From positions 1,488,001 to 1,552,000 of the forward strand of contig NC_018632.1 of the NCBI RefSeq assembly GCF_000172635.2: a stretch of DNA of 64,000 nt, given 5' to 3'. Below are positions 36,587 through 45,736 of the stretch, piece by piece (the stretch's first letter is position 1; each line of letters begins with the position of its first letter). The position numbers and the translations under genes were made by a program. A model generated the notes under the pieces. That model saw nothing but the letters and a program-made list of their open reading frames with translations. It was not told where the DNA came from and made no database searches. Source of the stretch: Alteromonas macleodii ATCC 27126. GTDB taxonomy: Bacteria; Pseudomonadota; Gammaproteobacteria; Enterobacterales; Alteromonadaceae.

Positions 36587-36655
36587 ATGAGTAACCCATT
36601 AATAATAGGCTGCGCTAGATGCGTTCGTTACAGTGGTTATACAGTAGTAAATTAG
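36587..36655 (+). CDS. Possible 22-residue peptide divergent from recN
   Basis: A short frame with a strong ribosome site (AAAAAGGAG, 5 bases before ATG), starting MSNPLIIGC and containing two cysteines. No homologue is recognised. It lies about 110 bases downstream of the SOS boxes on the opposite strand and could be SOS-linked, or chance. The rest of the 36418-36819 gap holds the dps terminator and no other gene I can support. Confidence 0.3.
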   Translation: MSNPLIIGCARCVRYSGYTVVN

Positions 36656-36732
36656 CTCAATGCTAAGTAGCTGAATAACTCAAAAGCTAGCGGTAAACAA
36701 TTCCACAACGCAGTAGAGAACCTGATAGCAAA

Positions 36733-36754
36733 AAGGAGAGCGTAAGCTCTCCTT
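36733..36754 (-). terminator. Terminator of dps
   Basis: AAGGAGAGC pairs with GCTCTCCTT around GTAA; on the minus strand it continues into TTTTTG. It lies 65 bases past the dps stop. Confidence 0.8.
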
Positions 36755-36819
36755 AAAATTCAATTTCAATTAAATAGCAGGTAGTCCAAATGACTATGTG
36801 GTTTACCAGCAATTATACA

Positions 36820-37329
36820 TTATTGCTGTAGCTCACCGCTGCCAGACTCAATGTGCGCGCGCACAAACCACTGGAACTGTTCTAAATCTGCAAGTTGGCC
36901 GGTGATCATATCTTCCGATACTGGGTCAATTTCACCTAAAAGCTCTAACGCTTTTCTATGGTCACCATTTACACCGTCATATACGGCATCCAGCGCCTTA
37001 AGGTGGTCAAGTACTAAACCTTTACCCAACTCATAATCGTTCCAGCTGCGACCTTCAACAATGGCTTTCGGTGTACCTTTAGGTACGCCACCTAACGTGG
37101 CAATTCGCTCTGCAATTGTGTCGGTCATTTCGCGTACCGCATCTACCTGCGGATCCAACATTTTATGCACACCGATAAAATTTGGTCCTACTACATTCCA
37201 GTGAATGTGCTTCAACGTTAACTGTAAATCTAATAGTGCAACCAATCGCTGATCCAATACCTTGATTGTTTTGGCAGCTGCATCGTTATCCATTCCAGGG
37301 GCTGTAAATTTGATATTGGTGTTACTCAT
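36820..37329 (-). CDS. dps: Dps family ferritin-like DNA-binding protein
   Basis: A dodecameric mini-ferritin that oxidises and stores iron and protects DNA. The start at 37329 (MSNTNIKF) is chosen because AGGAGATATC precedes it; the upstream frame lacks a ribosome site. It has 169 residues. The ferroxidase residues are in LKHIHWNVVGPNFIGVHKMLD and the following DAVREMTDTIAERI helix. It lies between nadK and recN, which are neighbours in many gammaproteobacteria, and so looks like an insertion in that block. Confidence 0.94.
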   Translation of the reverse strand: MSNTNIKFTAPGMDNDAAAKTIKVLDQRLVALLDLQLTLKHIHWNVVGPNFIGVHKMLDPQVDAVREMTDTIAERIATLGGVPKGTPKAIVEGRSWNDYELGKGLVLDHLKALDAVYDGVNGDHRKALELLGEIDPVSEDMITGQLADLEQFQWFVRAHIESGSGELQQ

Positions 37330-37588
37330 GATATCTCCTATTGAATGCAAATAAGTCAGCGGGATGCGAAACATCATTTAGGCCAAATAACAAAGACCTT
37401 GTGCTGACGACTTGTTGTAATAGGTGCAACAGGTATGCCGAAAACTTATATTTCTATAAGTCTTGGTTTTCGTTAAGGAAATTAGAGAAGATTAAAAAAT
37501 CTTTATTTTTCAAGCCTGTAGCAATCAAGAAAATGCTACAGGCTTATGTAATAAATGCACATGGAATCAACTAAATGGAGCAGGGAGG

Positions 37589-38464
37589 TTAGTAAAGCTT
37601 ACTACCCCAACCTAACTTTTTACGAAGTACATTGAAGTAGCTGTAGCCCTTAGGGTGAACAAGATGGAGTTTGTCTACGCTTTTGTTTATTCGAATTTCA
37701 TCGCCAGGTAGCACCGGCAGAACAATATGGCTATCGCAACTCACTTGTAGCGAGTCACTATTAACCTTTGATACTTTCATCGATACCTGACTGTCAGCAT
37801 CAACAACGATTGGACGGCTGCTCAGTGTGTGAGGAAACATGGGTACCAACGTAAGTGCATCTAGCTTGGGCATAATAATAGGGCCGCCCGCTGATAAAGA
37901 GTAAGCCGTTGAACCTGTAGGTGTGGCTACTATTAATCCGTCGCTGCGCTGACTGAATACAAATTGCTCATCGATGTAAATTTCAAATTCCATCATATGG
38001 GCAACTTTTCCGTGGTGAAGTACCACTTCGTTTACAGCAGAGTTGTTACTTTTAAGCTTTTCGTGTCGATAAACTTCTACTTCAAGTAAGAAGCGCTCTT
38101 CTACTACGCATTCACCGTTAAAGATAAGGTCAAGTTGTTGAACAATATCATCGGGGTGGATATCAGTTAAAAAGCCGAGATTTCCGCGGTTTACACCGAC
38201 AACGTGAATGTCAAAGCGAGCGAGCACACGTGCTGCACCAAGCATGCTGCCGTCACCGCCTACCACAACGGCAAGGTCAGCCTCTTTGCCAATAGTGACA
38301 AGGTTACAGCTTTTGAAGTTTTCGGTTTCAAGTTCTTCAGCAATACTTTCCTCAACCAATAATTTACAGCCTTTTGCCAATAAATATTCGGCAAGAATGT
38401 TCAGGCTGTCGTGGGTTGCAGCGTGCTGAGGTTTTCCAATTAAAGCAACGGTTTGATAGGGCAT
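37589..38464 (-). CDS. nadK: NAD kinase
   Basis: Phosphorylates NAD to NADP in the cytoplasm. It has 291 residues, with the GGDGS loop at 69-73 ([14 protein letters not shown]), [28 protein letters not shown] and the C-terminal [16 protein letters not shown]. In E. coli nadK sits between grpE and recN; here grpE is 18 kb away and dps intervenes before recN. Confidence 0.96.
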   Translation of the reverse strand: MPYQTVALIGKPQHAATHDSLNILAEYLLAKGCKLLVEESIAEELETENFKSCNLVTIGKEADLAVVVGGDGSMLGAARVLARFDIHVVGVNRGNLGFLTDIHPDDIVQQLDLIFNGECVVEERFLLEVEVYRHEKLKSNNSAVNEVVLHHGKVAHMMEFEIYIDEQFVFSQRSDGLIVATPTGSTAYSLSAGGPIIMPKLDALTLVPMFPHTLSSRPIVVDADSQVSMKVSKVNSDSLQVSCDSHIVLPVLPGDEIRINKSVDKLHLVHPKGYSYFNVLRKKLGWGSKLY

Positions 38465-38554
38465 GGAATGCTAATGTCCTTTCATTTCCAATGGTTGGAC
38501 ATTAGCACAGGTTTTTTACAAAAGAAAAGCGTTAAACGGCACACAGCGCAAGGT

Positions 38555-40912
38555 TTAGCGATCTTCTAACCGATTATAGTCGAGAAGACCGCCTTCAATA
38601 GGATAGCGCTCGCTAGACCATTGCATTAGTTTATCACTAAACGCCCAAAAGTTAGGGTTGGTTCGGCGCATGCCAACATCGATGAGCAAGGCTTTGTAAT
38701 CGGCTTCGCTTTTAATAGATTTAAGCTTCTCAATCGAAGACGTTATTTCTGAGGCATTGATATACCAGAATGCGTCAGGGTAACTGCCCAACAAACCATG
38801 AACTAGCGTGATTGAATCTTTAGAAGGCTCCCGGTTTTCCTCTTCTTCAAATAGGCTATTTACATTGTAATGCGCACTATTTCTAAGGGCAGTGAATACA
38901 TCAATGTTGTCTGGGTTTTTGTCGTCTTGAATCACAATCATGGTAGTTTCAGGCATCAAGGTCGCTTGTTGAGCAGGAAGTGAATCTAAGCGCTCTAATG
39001 CTTCGAACTGTTCAGCTGATAGCAAACGTTTATTGTAGGTTGAGGCGTTCGGTTGAACCTTAGCCAAGTATTGCGATAACAATTGATAAAGTTCTTGTTG
39101 AGGATTATCTGTTTCGAACGCTATGCCAGAAGGTTGTTCGAAACTGTTGATATCACCTTCCAAATAATCGGTAAGTTCAGGGCTTGCGTTTTGATACCAA
39201 TCGTCGAGAAGGTCATGGCGGGTAGTTGGAGGAAGCAGATTAAGGAAGTTCGATTCACCTTCCATGCGCAAGAAATCCATGTACAAACGGGTCAATAACT
39301 GATGGCCATAATTGCCGTAAACATCAAAGCCAGCCACAAGCAAATAGTGAATGCGCTCTAACAAGGCATAGTCAATCACCCATGCTGTTTTAGTGGGCTG
39401 GCCAACCATCCCCTTAACAACTGTGGCATTATCGAAATGACGAAATACGGTTAAGCTGGCATTGGTATTATCGCCGTCGCCATCCCATATACTCGACACA
39501 CTCAAATGCTCTTCATTTTTGAATTCATTGTTCAAAAAGGTGGTTCTTGCACGCATATATTCGCCTTGGCGCTTTGCGTATTTAACCCAGTTTACCGCAA
39601 GGGCTGAGCTATCTTTTTCAGCGGGAAGGTGGAGGTTTTCTTTTTGAGAAGCGTAAAAAGCATTTACTTTTTCAGAGGCTGCAATGTCTGGGTCGACAAA
39701 GAACACCCAGAATCGATCGTTAATGACGTTAAGAGCGACTTGTCCTCTGCACACGGGACCTTTGATATAACCCATAATGGTGTTTTGCGCGCGCTCAAGC
39801 ATAAATCGATAACGACTTTCTACTGGCAATAAGGTAAAGGCCGTTAATGGGTTGGCCGCCACTTGGGGTTTGTATGATGGCAATGTTTCTACAGAAAATT
39901 CTGCGTCGACAAACCACGATTGCCATTTATCCATCAGTGTTTTATTAATGGCGTACGCTTGATGTGTTTTACTCACAATAGTTGAATGCACTGGCTGTAG
40001 ACGATAGTAAACGCGCTCGACCTCCGGGTCGTCGAAGGGTCTGCGAGTAGCAATAATATCTAACGCTTGTCCGGGTGGTGTACGCGAGCGCACTAGATTA
40101 AAAAACTGAGGCGTTTTACCTTTTTCTGAAATATCTTCGAAATAGAGGTGAGACGTAAACAAGTGTTCGTAAATATAGCGTGCGGAAAGCTGCATCTTGT
40201 TGCTATCCCCATTAAGCCATACTTCCAAATCAGTTATGTTCTCATTCAGTTCTTGTGAGAGCCCTTTGGGTAAAGGTAACGGCGCGCCATGGTTTAACCA
40301 CTGAATGAGTGTATTGTGCTCTGCATCCGACAGGGCTGGCAGTGCGTAGGGCATGCCTCCCAGGGGCTGGCCTGCTATGTACCCGCCCATTTCATCTATT
40401 GTTGGGCATTGGTTTTGTCGATTTAAGCTTATATCGAAATTGTCACCTAAATGAGCGGTGTTGGGCAAAGGGTGCTGTTTTTTTAGCAAAAGCATTTGCG
40501 CTAGCACCGAAGATTGGGTCGGCGAAGCGTTAGGTTTTTCTTTCGATTCGAGCACGTCGAAAAAGCCACGCTCTCGCCATGCGTCTACGTTGTGGGCGTC
40601 GAGAAACATTCTATTGGGTTGGGCAGCGGTGAGTCGTGTCCCTTCATAGACTTTTTCTTTGTTAGCACCTCTGGCTATACCTTCTGGAGATGACATTTTT
40701 AGTTGGCATGGCGCATCGTAGCAGGCGTGGCAGACAACACAGCGCTGCGTTAGTACTGGGTTTACTTGTGTATCAAAGAAATTGTCGGGCAAATTCTCCA
40801 TGGCGGGCATGACGTTGTTTGATGAAAGTAAAGGAGCGTCAGGTTTCGGCCATTGCCATATCGCTATAGCGATAATTGCTATCAGCAACGAAATCATACC
40901 GAGTTTCTTCAT
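38555..40912 (-). CDS. cti: Fatty acid cis/trans isomerase
   Basis: A periplasmic haem protein that converts cis- to trans-unsaturated fatty acids in membrane lipids as a rapid response to solvents or heat. It has 785 residues from ATG 40912 (MKKLGMISLL); an upstream ATG at 40954 is in frame. A membrane/signal segment spans 5-20, the haem motif is CVVCH (58-62), and an LPDNFFDTQVNPVLTQRC block precedes it. SARYIYEHLFTSHLYF and RTPPGQALDIIATRRPFDDP are typical of Cti. It is a single gene. Confidence 0.93.
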   Translation of the reverse strand: MKKLGMISLLIAIIAIAIWQWPKPDAPLLSSNNVMPAMENLPDNFFDTQVNPVLTQRCVVCHACYDAPCQLKMSSPEGIARGANKEKVYEGTRLTAAQPNRMFLDAHNVDAWRERGFFDVLESKEKPNASPTQSSVLAQMLLLKKQHPLPNTAHLGDNFDISLNRQNQCPTIDEMGGYIAGQPLGGMPYALPALSDAEHNTLIQWLNHGAPLPLPKGLSQELNENITDLEVWLNGDSNKMQLSARYIYEHLFTSHLYFEDISEKGKTPQFFNLVRSRTPPGQALDIIATRRPFDDPEVERVYYRLQPVHSTIVSKTHQAYAINKTLMDKWQSWFVDAEFSVETLPSYKPQVAANPLTAFTLLPVESRYRFMLERAQNTIMGYIKGPVCRGQVALNVINDRFWVFFVDPDIAASEKVNAFYASQKENLHLPAEKDSSALAVNWVKYAKRQGEYMRARTTFLNNEFKNEEHLSVSSIWDGDGDNTNASLTVFRHFDNATVVKGMVGQPTKTAWVIDYALLERIHYLLVAGFDVYGNYGHQLLTRLYMDFLRMEGESNFLNLLPPTTRHDLLDDWYQNASPELTDYLEGDINSFEQPSGIAFETDNPQQELYQLLSQYLAKVQPNASTYNKRLLSAEQFEALERLDSLPAQQATLMPETTMIVIQDDKNPDNIDVFTALRNSAHYNVNSLFEEEENREPSKDSITLVHGLLGSYPDAFWYINASEITSSIEKLKSIKSEADYKALLIDVGMRRTNPNFWAFSDKLMQWSSERYPIEGGLLDYNRLEDR

Positions 40913-41134
40913 AATCGTAGTCCACAGAAAAGTTCTAATCAGTTTATCACTCATTTCACGTACGGTGATGTTAATAATTAACCATTAACTCTTGGCAATG
41001 GAAACAACCACGCATTTGTATGTATTTGGAGGAAAGCTGGAGAGGTAGTGGGGCGGTAACATTATTTTTACATTGTCATTGCTTTGGGCGTTGTACTAGG
41101 TATGCTGATGAAAAGAATTCGCAGCGAGGGAAAC

Positions 41135-42295
41135 ATGTCTCATCAAATTATTCTGCCAAGAGTGATGCACATAGGGAAAGGGGCGAGTCAGCGGGTTGCT
41201 GAAACGCTAAAAGGACTCAACTGCCATAAACCTTTACTGGTTACCGATAAGGTAATGGTTGAGTTGGGATATAGTGCTGCCATAGTACAGGTGCTGGAAG
41301 AGGCAGGAATAAGCGCCGATGTATTTTCAGATACGGTGCCAGAGCCCACGGTGAGGTCTATTTATCGCGGTGTGGATGCGTTCAAAACCCACACTTATGA
41401 CAGCATCATTGCCTTAGGTGGTGGAAGCCCTATTGATAGCGCAAAAGCCATCGCTATTTTGGGTAAGTTCGGCGGCGAAATGCGAGACTACAAATTCCCG
41501 CGGGTTGTAGATGAAGCGGGGCTACCAATTATCGCCATTCCCACAACAGCGGGAACGGGCTCAGAAGCAACCCGGTTTACCATTATCACTGACGAAGATA
41601 CCACTGAAAAAATGTTGTGTGTTGGTTTAGGGTTTATGCCAACGGCAGCCTTAGTCGATTATTCATTAACGCAAAGTTTGCCTGCCCGCGTGACAGCCGA
41701 TACAGGCATTGATGCACTTACTCACGCTATTGAAGCGTTTGTAAGCCGTAAAGCCAATCTTTACAGTGATGCACAGGCATTGTCAGCCATGGCGTTAATT
41801 GCGCCTAATCTACGCACTGTATTTGCAGACCCATCAAATGAAACGGCGAGAGAATCAATGATGCTGGGCTCAACGCTCGCGGGCATTGCTTTTTCAAATG
41901 CTTCAGTTGCCCTTGTTCACGGAATGAGCCGGCCTATCGGTGCGGCGTTCCATGTGCCTCACGGATTGTCGAATGCCATGTTGTTGCCCGCGGTTACCGC
42001 CTTTTCTATTCCAAGTGCATCAGTGCGTTATGCACAATGTGCCCGCGCCATGGGTGTTGCTACCCAAAGTGACTCTGATGAGGTGGCGAATCAAAAGCTT
42101 ATCAACGAACTAAAAGCACTGAATGCAGATTTGCAGGTACCTACGCCTGCCGACTTCGGTATTGATAAAGAGGCATTTTTTGCAGCGACGTCAACAATGG
42201 CAGAACAAGCTCTGGCATCAGGTTCTCCCGGTAATAATCCACGTGTACCTACCATTGAAGAAATGGTTGCCATTTATGTATCTCTTTGGGAATAG
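41135..42295 (+). CDS. Iron-containing alcohol dehydrogenase
   Basis: An NAD-dependent group III alcohol dehydrogenase of 386 residues. The start at 41135 (MSHQIILPRV) is supported by GAGGGAA. The nucleotide motif is LGGGSPIDSAKA; IPTTAGTGSEATRF follows. The metal ligands are in TGIDALTHAIEAF, VHGMSRPIGAAFHVPHGLSNAM. The substrate is unknown. It is next to the 3-hydroxybutyrate gene cluster and convergent with it, separated by a shared terminator. Confidence 0.9.
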   Translation: MSHQIILPRVMHIGKGASQRVAETLKGLNCHKPLLVTDKVMVELGYSAAIVQVLEEAGISADVFSDTVPEPTVRSIYRGVDAFKTHTYDSIIALGGGSPIDSAKAIAILGKFGGEMRDYKFPRVVDEAGLPIIAIPTTAGTGSEATRFTIITDEDTTEKMLCVGLGFMPTAALVDYSLTQSLPARVTADTGIDALTHAIEAFVSRKANLYSDAQALSAMALIAPNLRTVFADPSNETARESMMLGSTLAGIAFSNASVALVHGMSRPIGAAFHVPHGLSNAMLLPAVTAFSIPSASVRYAQCARAMGVATQSDSDEVANQKLINELKALNADLQVPTPADFGIDKEAFFAATSTMAEQALASGSPGNNPRVPTIEEMVAIYVSLWE

Positions 42296-42320
42296 CGCTT
42301 TTTGCGAAAACACTAAATGA

Positions 42321-42348
42321 AAAAAGACTGCTTATTGCAGTCTTTTTT
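42321..42348. terminator. Bidirectional terminator between convergent genes
   Basis: GACTGC/GCAGTC with flanking A and T runs (loop TTATT). It serves the alcohol dehydrogenase on the plus strand and the 3-hydroxybutyrate dehydrogenase operon on the minus strand. Confidence 0.88.
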
Positions 42349-42383
42349 ATGTGAAAAGAAATATTGTGTAAAAAGCTTGCGGG

Positions 42384-43151
42384 CTATCGTGCCGTCCAGC
42401 CCCCATCAAGCACCATGGTTTGCCCAGTTATATTGCGGGCACTGGGTGACATTAAGAAGCTTGCGGTATCGGCAAGCTCTTCAACGCTAACAAATTGCTT
42501 TTTAGGCATGGGTTCTAACATTATTTTTGTTATAACATCTTCCTCGGTAAGATTGTTTTCTTTTGCCTGAGCTGCAATTTGTTTCTCCACCAATGGTGTT
42601 TTCACATAGGCGGGGCAAAGGGTATTGATAGTTACATCGCAATCTCCTGTTTCAAGCGCGATAGTTTTTGCGAACCCTAACAGCCCATGCTTCGCCGCTA
42701 CATAAGCAGACTTATAGGGCGAGGCTACCAACGAGTGAATAGATCCTACATTGATAATGCGCCCGTAATTTTGCTTACGCATGACAGGTAAAAAAGCTTG
42801 GGTTAAAAGAGCAGGTCCAACAAGCATGATATTTATAAGCTGCTGCCATTTATCTGCAGGGAAGTCCTCTATGCGTGAAACGTGCTGAATACCGGCATTG
42901 TTTATAAGTACATCAACGGTATGCTTCCCTAGTACCTCAGGTAGCGCTGCGACTTGCCCTGCATCGCACACGTCTACGGCTACTGCGCTGGCCGAACCGT
43001 CTAAATGCGCAAGTCGAGTCACAGCCTCTTTTGCTGCCTGTTCGTTTATGTCGGCGATGATCACATGGTGCCCTTGTTTCATCATTGACTCAGCAATGCC
43101 AAAGCCAATGCCGCTTGCTCCACCCGTGATAAATATTGTGCGCTTAGTCAT
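42384..43151 (-). CDS. bdhA: D-3-hydroxybutyrate dehydrogenase
   Basis: An SDR enzyme of 255 residues oxidising 3-hydroxybutyrate to acetoacetate with NAD. The cofactor loop is TGGASGIGFGIA (9-20), NNAGIQHV follows, and the catalytic Ser-Tyr-Lys is in NVGSIHSLVASPYKSAYVAAKHG. AYVKTPLVEKQI and the C-terminal GQTMVLDGGWTAR are typical of PHB-pathway BDH. It overlaps the depolymerase gene by 8 bases and is the last gene of the operon. Confidence 0.93.
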   Translation of the reverse strand: MTKRTIFITGGASGIGFGIAESMMKQGHHVIIADINEQAAKEAVTRLAHLDGSASAVAVDVCDAGQVAALPEVLGKHTVDVLINNAGIQHVSRIEDFPADKWQQLINIMLVGPALLTQAFLPVMRKQNYGRIINVGSIHSLVASPYKSAYVAAKHGLLGFAKTIALETGDCDVTINTLCPAYVKTPLVEKQIAAQAKENNLTEEDVITKIMLEPMPKKQFVSVEELADTASFLMSPSARNITGQTMVLDGGWTAR

Positions 43152-44214
43152 TGTTACTTCCGTTGGATTTATTTAGTGAAGGTGCACTATTTAATGAAAA
43201 CAGCAGCTGTTTTACTGCGTTTATTTGTGCGCCGTTCCTGTTGGCGTAATCGCCAGAGGCATAGCCCCACCAATCCCAACAGCCTTGTGGATTTAACGGC
43301 ATGAATAACGACTTCTTAGTTTGCGGATAAAGCACAACAATATTGTTGTCATCAGCCCATTCATTCAGCCCTGTTTGGGTAGTGTAGGCATCGCCTACGG
43401 CATCGGCATACTGGTTACAGCCGTGGAAACTAATATGGGCTCTGCATGGCTCGCCTTGTGCACAGCTTTCAGGCACATACATAAAGCCTTCACTTGCTAA
43501 TGTTTTGGCATCGTCACCCGCTATTTTTTGCTGATCAATTGAATGAATTTGCCCTGACAGTGACTCGTCGGGTGTCGAAACATCTTCAACAAGATGAGAG
43601 AGCATGGCACCTGCTGCATCGTAATCGCAGTTTCCAATGAAGGGGCTCTCTGATTTCATGCAGTTAACCCCATTGTTTTTGGTGGGAAAAAGGTGAGCCA
43701 TCGGTTTATCATTGATATAGGCAATATTTTGTGTGTCTGTCCACAATTTGTATTGCTCAAATAATAAATCGCTCACTGGTGCAATCACTCTGGTGTCTTG
43801 CGTACCGTGAAAAAGCCAGACTTTTGTGTCTTTCATATTGGAAAGCGACGCAATTTTTCCTTCAGTTTCATACTGTTTGGCTTTTTCATTCAGCGCTTCA
43901 AGGTTAATTTCTCCCTCTACCTTGTTCACGCACTGTGCCAGGGCAGTGGTTATATCACCTTGTGCACAGAAGTACGGGCCACCAGCAATAACGCCAACGC
44001 CTTTTACCCAGTCGCTGTGTGCTAATTGAAATTGTGTTGCCATGTAACCGCCTGACGATAAGCCAGATACGGTAACGTTCTTTAAATCAATGGTGAGTGA
44101 AGGGAGCGCGTCTTGCGCAGATGACTCGTTACCGAATACCGGTACACTAACGGCAAGTGCGCTTAATACAGACAGACAAAGCGCGTGGCGTAAAAAGGGG
44201 GTAGATTTCATCAT
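43144..44214 (-). CDS. Secreted poly(3-hydroxybutyrate) depolymerase-like protein
   Basis: A 356-residue exported alpha/beta hydrolase. The signal peptide (1-29) ends VPVFG; the nucleophile is in GLSSGGYMA (S53), and WLFHGTQDTRV and HISFHGCNQYADAVG follow the PHB depolymerase family. ECs of this group cleave PHB or its oligomers outside the cytoplasm. It overlaps the upstream hydrolase gene as ATGA and the BDH gene by 8 bases. A GTGTCTGTCC word at 43733-43742 codes for LWTDTQ in frame. Confidence 0.87.
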   Translation of the reverse strand: MMKSTPFLRHALCLSVLSALAVSVPVFGNESSAQDALPSLTIDLKNVTVSGLSSGGYMATQFQLAHSDWVKGVGVIAGGPYFCAQGDITTALAQCVNKVEGEINLEALNEKAKQYETEGKIASLSNMKDTKVWLFHGTQDTRVIAPVSDLLFEQYKLWTDTQNIAYINDKPMAHLFPTKNNGVNCMKSESPFIGNCDYDAAGAMLSHLVEDVSTPDESLSGQIHSIDQQKIAGDDAKTLASEGFMYVPESCAQGEPCRAHISFHGCNQYADAVGDAYTTQTGLNEWADDNNIVVLYPQTKKSLFMPLNPQGCWDWWGYASGDYANRNGAQINAVKQLLFSLNSAPSLNKSNGSNND

Positions 44215-45632
44215 TGCATTGCTGCCTTATCATTTTCTAAAAATTGGCTAATAGCCTGAGCCTGAGCGGATACATTCGTCACGCCTTCCAAATGACCTAA
44301 TTTGCCATTTAGCGTAACCAATGTGCTGTCGTTATTCATTGAAGTTAAACCTTGGTGTGCACTTTGCGATAAGTAGGGCATAAGAAGCAAATCAGTTTGA
44401 GCTGGAATAAACAGCGTTTTCGCCTTTATCGACGCCAGCCCTTGCTCAAGATTACCTTGATGTCCAGCAACGAAGAGCTGGCAAGCTCGAACCAAATATA
44501 AAAGGTGGTTTGCGTCCATAGATTTTGCCCGGGTCTTCGCTCGCTCACGTAGCCAGTTCACAATACTGTGTGATTGACGTATGTCATTCAGCGGCGCCGA
44601 CTCAACATTTTTATACCCTAACGTGTTGCCGGTTTGGTTGAAAAAAGAAGGGGTAAGGGCATTTTGCGTAATTAACATGAGCGAGGCAGCTAAGCCATTA
44701 AGAGGGGCTTGCTCTTTGGAATAAGCGCCGTTGTTCCAGTTTTTATCTAGAGTGATTGGCGTTGCCCAGTGTTCCAATGCCGCGGTAGTCCATGCATCGC
44801 TTTGACCTGCGCCGATAACTGAAATCATACGTTCAACCCAGTCTGGGTAAGCGCTCGCCCAATCGATAGCCTGCATAGAGCCCATAGAAGGCCCAATAAC
44901 CGCATACAGTTTGCTAATACCTAAACTTTCGAGAAGTGCTTTTTGAACATTGACAAAATCACGTATTGTCACGACGGGAAAGTCTAAGCCATAGGGTTTA
45001 CCTGTATCTGGATTTATTGACGTAGGACCGGTTGTAATAACGTGCGGGTCGTAAGCATTTAGATTGGCCAGCGTATCAACGCTTATTACATAAAAGCGGT
45101 CTGTATCAATCGCCTTGCCGGGGCCGATAATACTATCCCAGTAGCCTGGCGCTGGATCGTTTTCATCGTACTTTCCAGCGGCATGAGAAGATCCAGAAAA
45201 ATAGTGGGTAATCAGTATAACGTTACTCTTAGCTTCATTTAGTGTTCCGTACGCCTCCCAGCCAACTTTTACGTTTTTAATTTGTTTACCACCAAAGGTT
45301 GTGAAATGAGGCATTTCAAAAACGCGTTTTTCTACCATCAGCGAAGCGCTTGGCAAGGAAGAAACGGGCTCAGAAGTAGGTGCTTTTGAAGAACTGAGCG
45401 ATGGCGATGTATCGTCGGATTCGCCAGCAATGCCCTGGCAATGTACCGTCAACATTAGTGTGGCAAATAATCCCACCAAGGAGCGCTGCTTTTTAACTAA
45501 ATACACCTCAACCAAATTTGCTATTGCTAAGTGTTTCTGCACTCGTTGTGAGCTGAGCTGTTTCAATAACTTATTGATGCCTTTGCTCTTACTCCACACT
45601 AGCGTGGAAGCAAGCGTCTTTTTCCAATTCAT
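44211..45632 (-). CDS. Exported MetX-like alpha/beta hydrolase
   Basis: A 473-residue protein whose body (about 103-470) follows the homoserine O-acetyltransferase fold: ITHYFSGSSHAAGKY, GPGKAIDTDRFYVISVD, GPSMGSMQAIDW (Ser about 249) and LGHLEGV near the end. An N-terminal stretch of about 50 residues is followed by a hydrophobic segment (51-70) that looks like a late signal or membrane anchor and then a Ser-rich linker, unlike cytoplasmic MetX. In this operon it is more likely an esterase for hydroxyalkanoate oligomers than a methionine enzyme; this is inferred from context. The start has AAGGGATAAG upstream. Confidence 0.75.
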   Translation of the reverse strand: MNWKKTLASTLVWSKSKGINKLLKQLSSQRVQKHLAIANLVEVYLVKKQRSLVGLFATLMLTVHCQGIAGESDDTSPSLSSSKAPTSEPVSSLPSASLMVEKRVFEMPHFTTFGGKQIKNVKVGWEAYGTLNEAKSNVILITHYFSGSSHAAGKYDENDPAPGYWDSIIGPGKAIDTDRFYVISVDTLANLNAYDPHVITTGPTSINPDTGKPYGLDFPVVTIRDFVNVQKALLESLGISKLYAVIGPSMGSMQAIDWASAYPDWVERMISVIGAGQSDAWTTAALEHWATPITLDKNWNNGAYSKEQAPLNGLAASLMLITQNALTPSFFNQTGNTLGYKNVESAPLNDIRQSHSIVNWLRERAKTRAKSMDANHLLYLVRACQLFVAGHQGNLEQGLASIKAKTLFIPAQTDLLLMPYLSQSAHQGLTSMNNDSTLVTLNGKLGHLEGVTNVSAQAQAISQFLENDKAAMQ

Positions 45633-45736
45633 ACTTTCTTATCCCTTTCTCTGGCCGCATTTTTAGATGGCAATGTTTTGCTAGAGTGACTTATATATCG
45701 TGCGGCCTTAGGCCATATCTTTGGCTTTGACTAATG

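Noticed and set aside
44166..44180. CAGACAGACAAAG in the depolymerase signal peptide as another word copy.
   Set aside because: The GG start and CAC end are missing; chance similarity.
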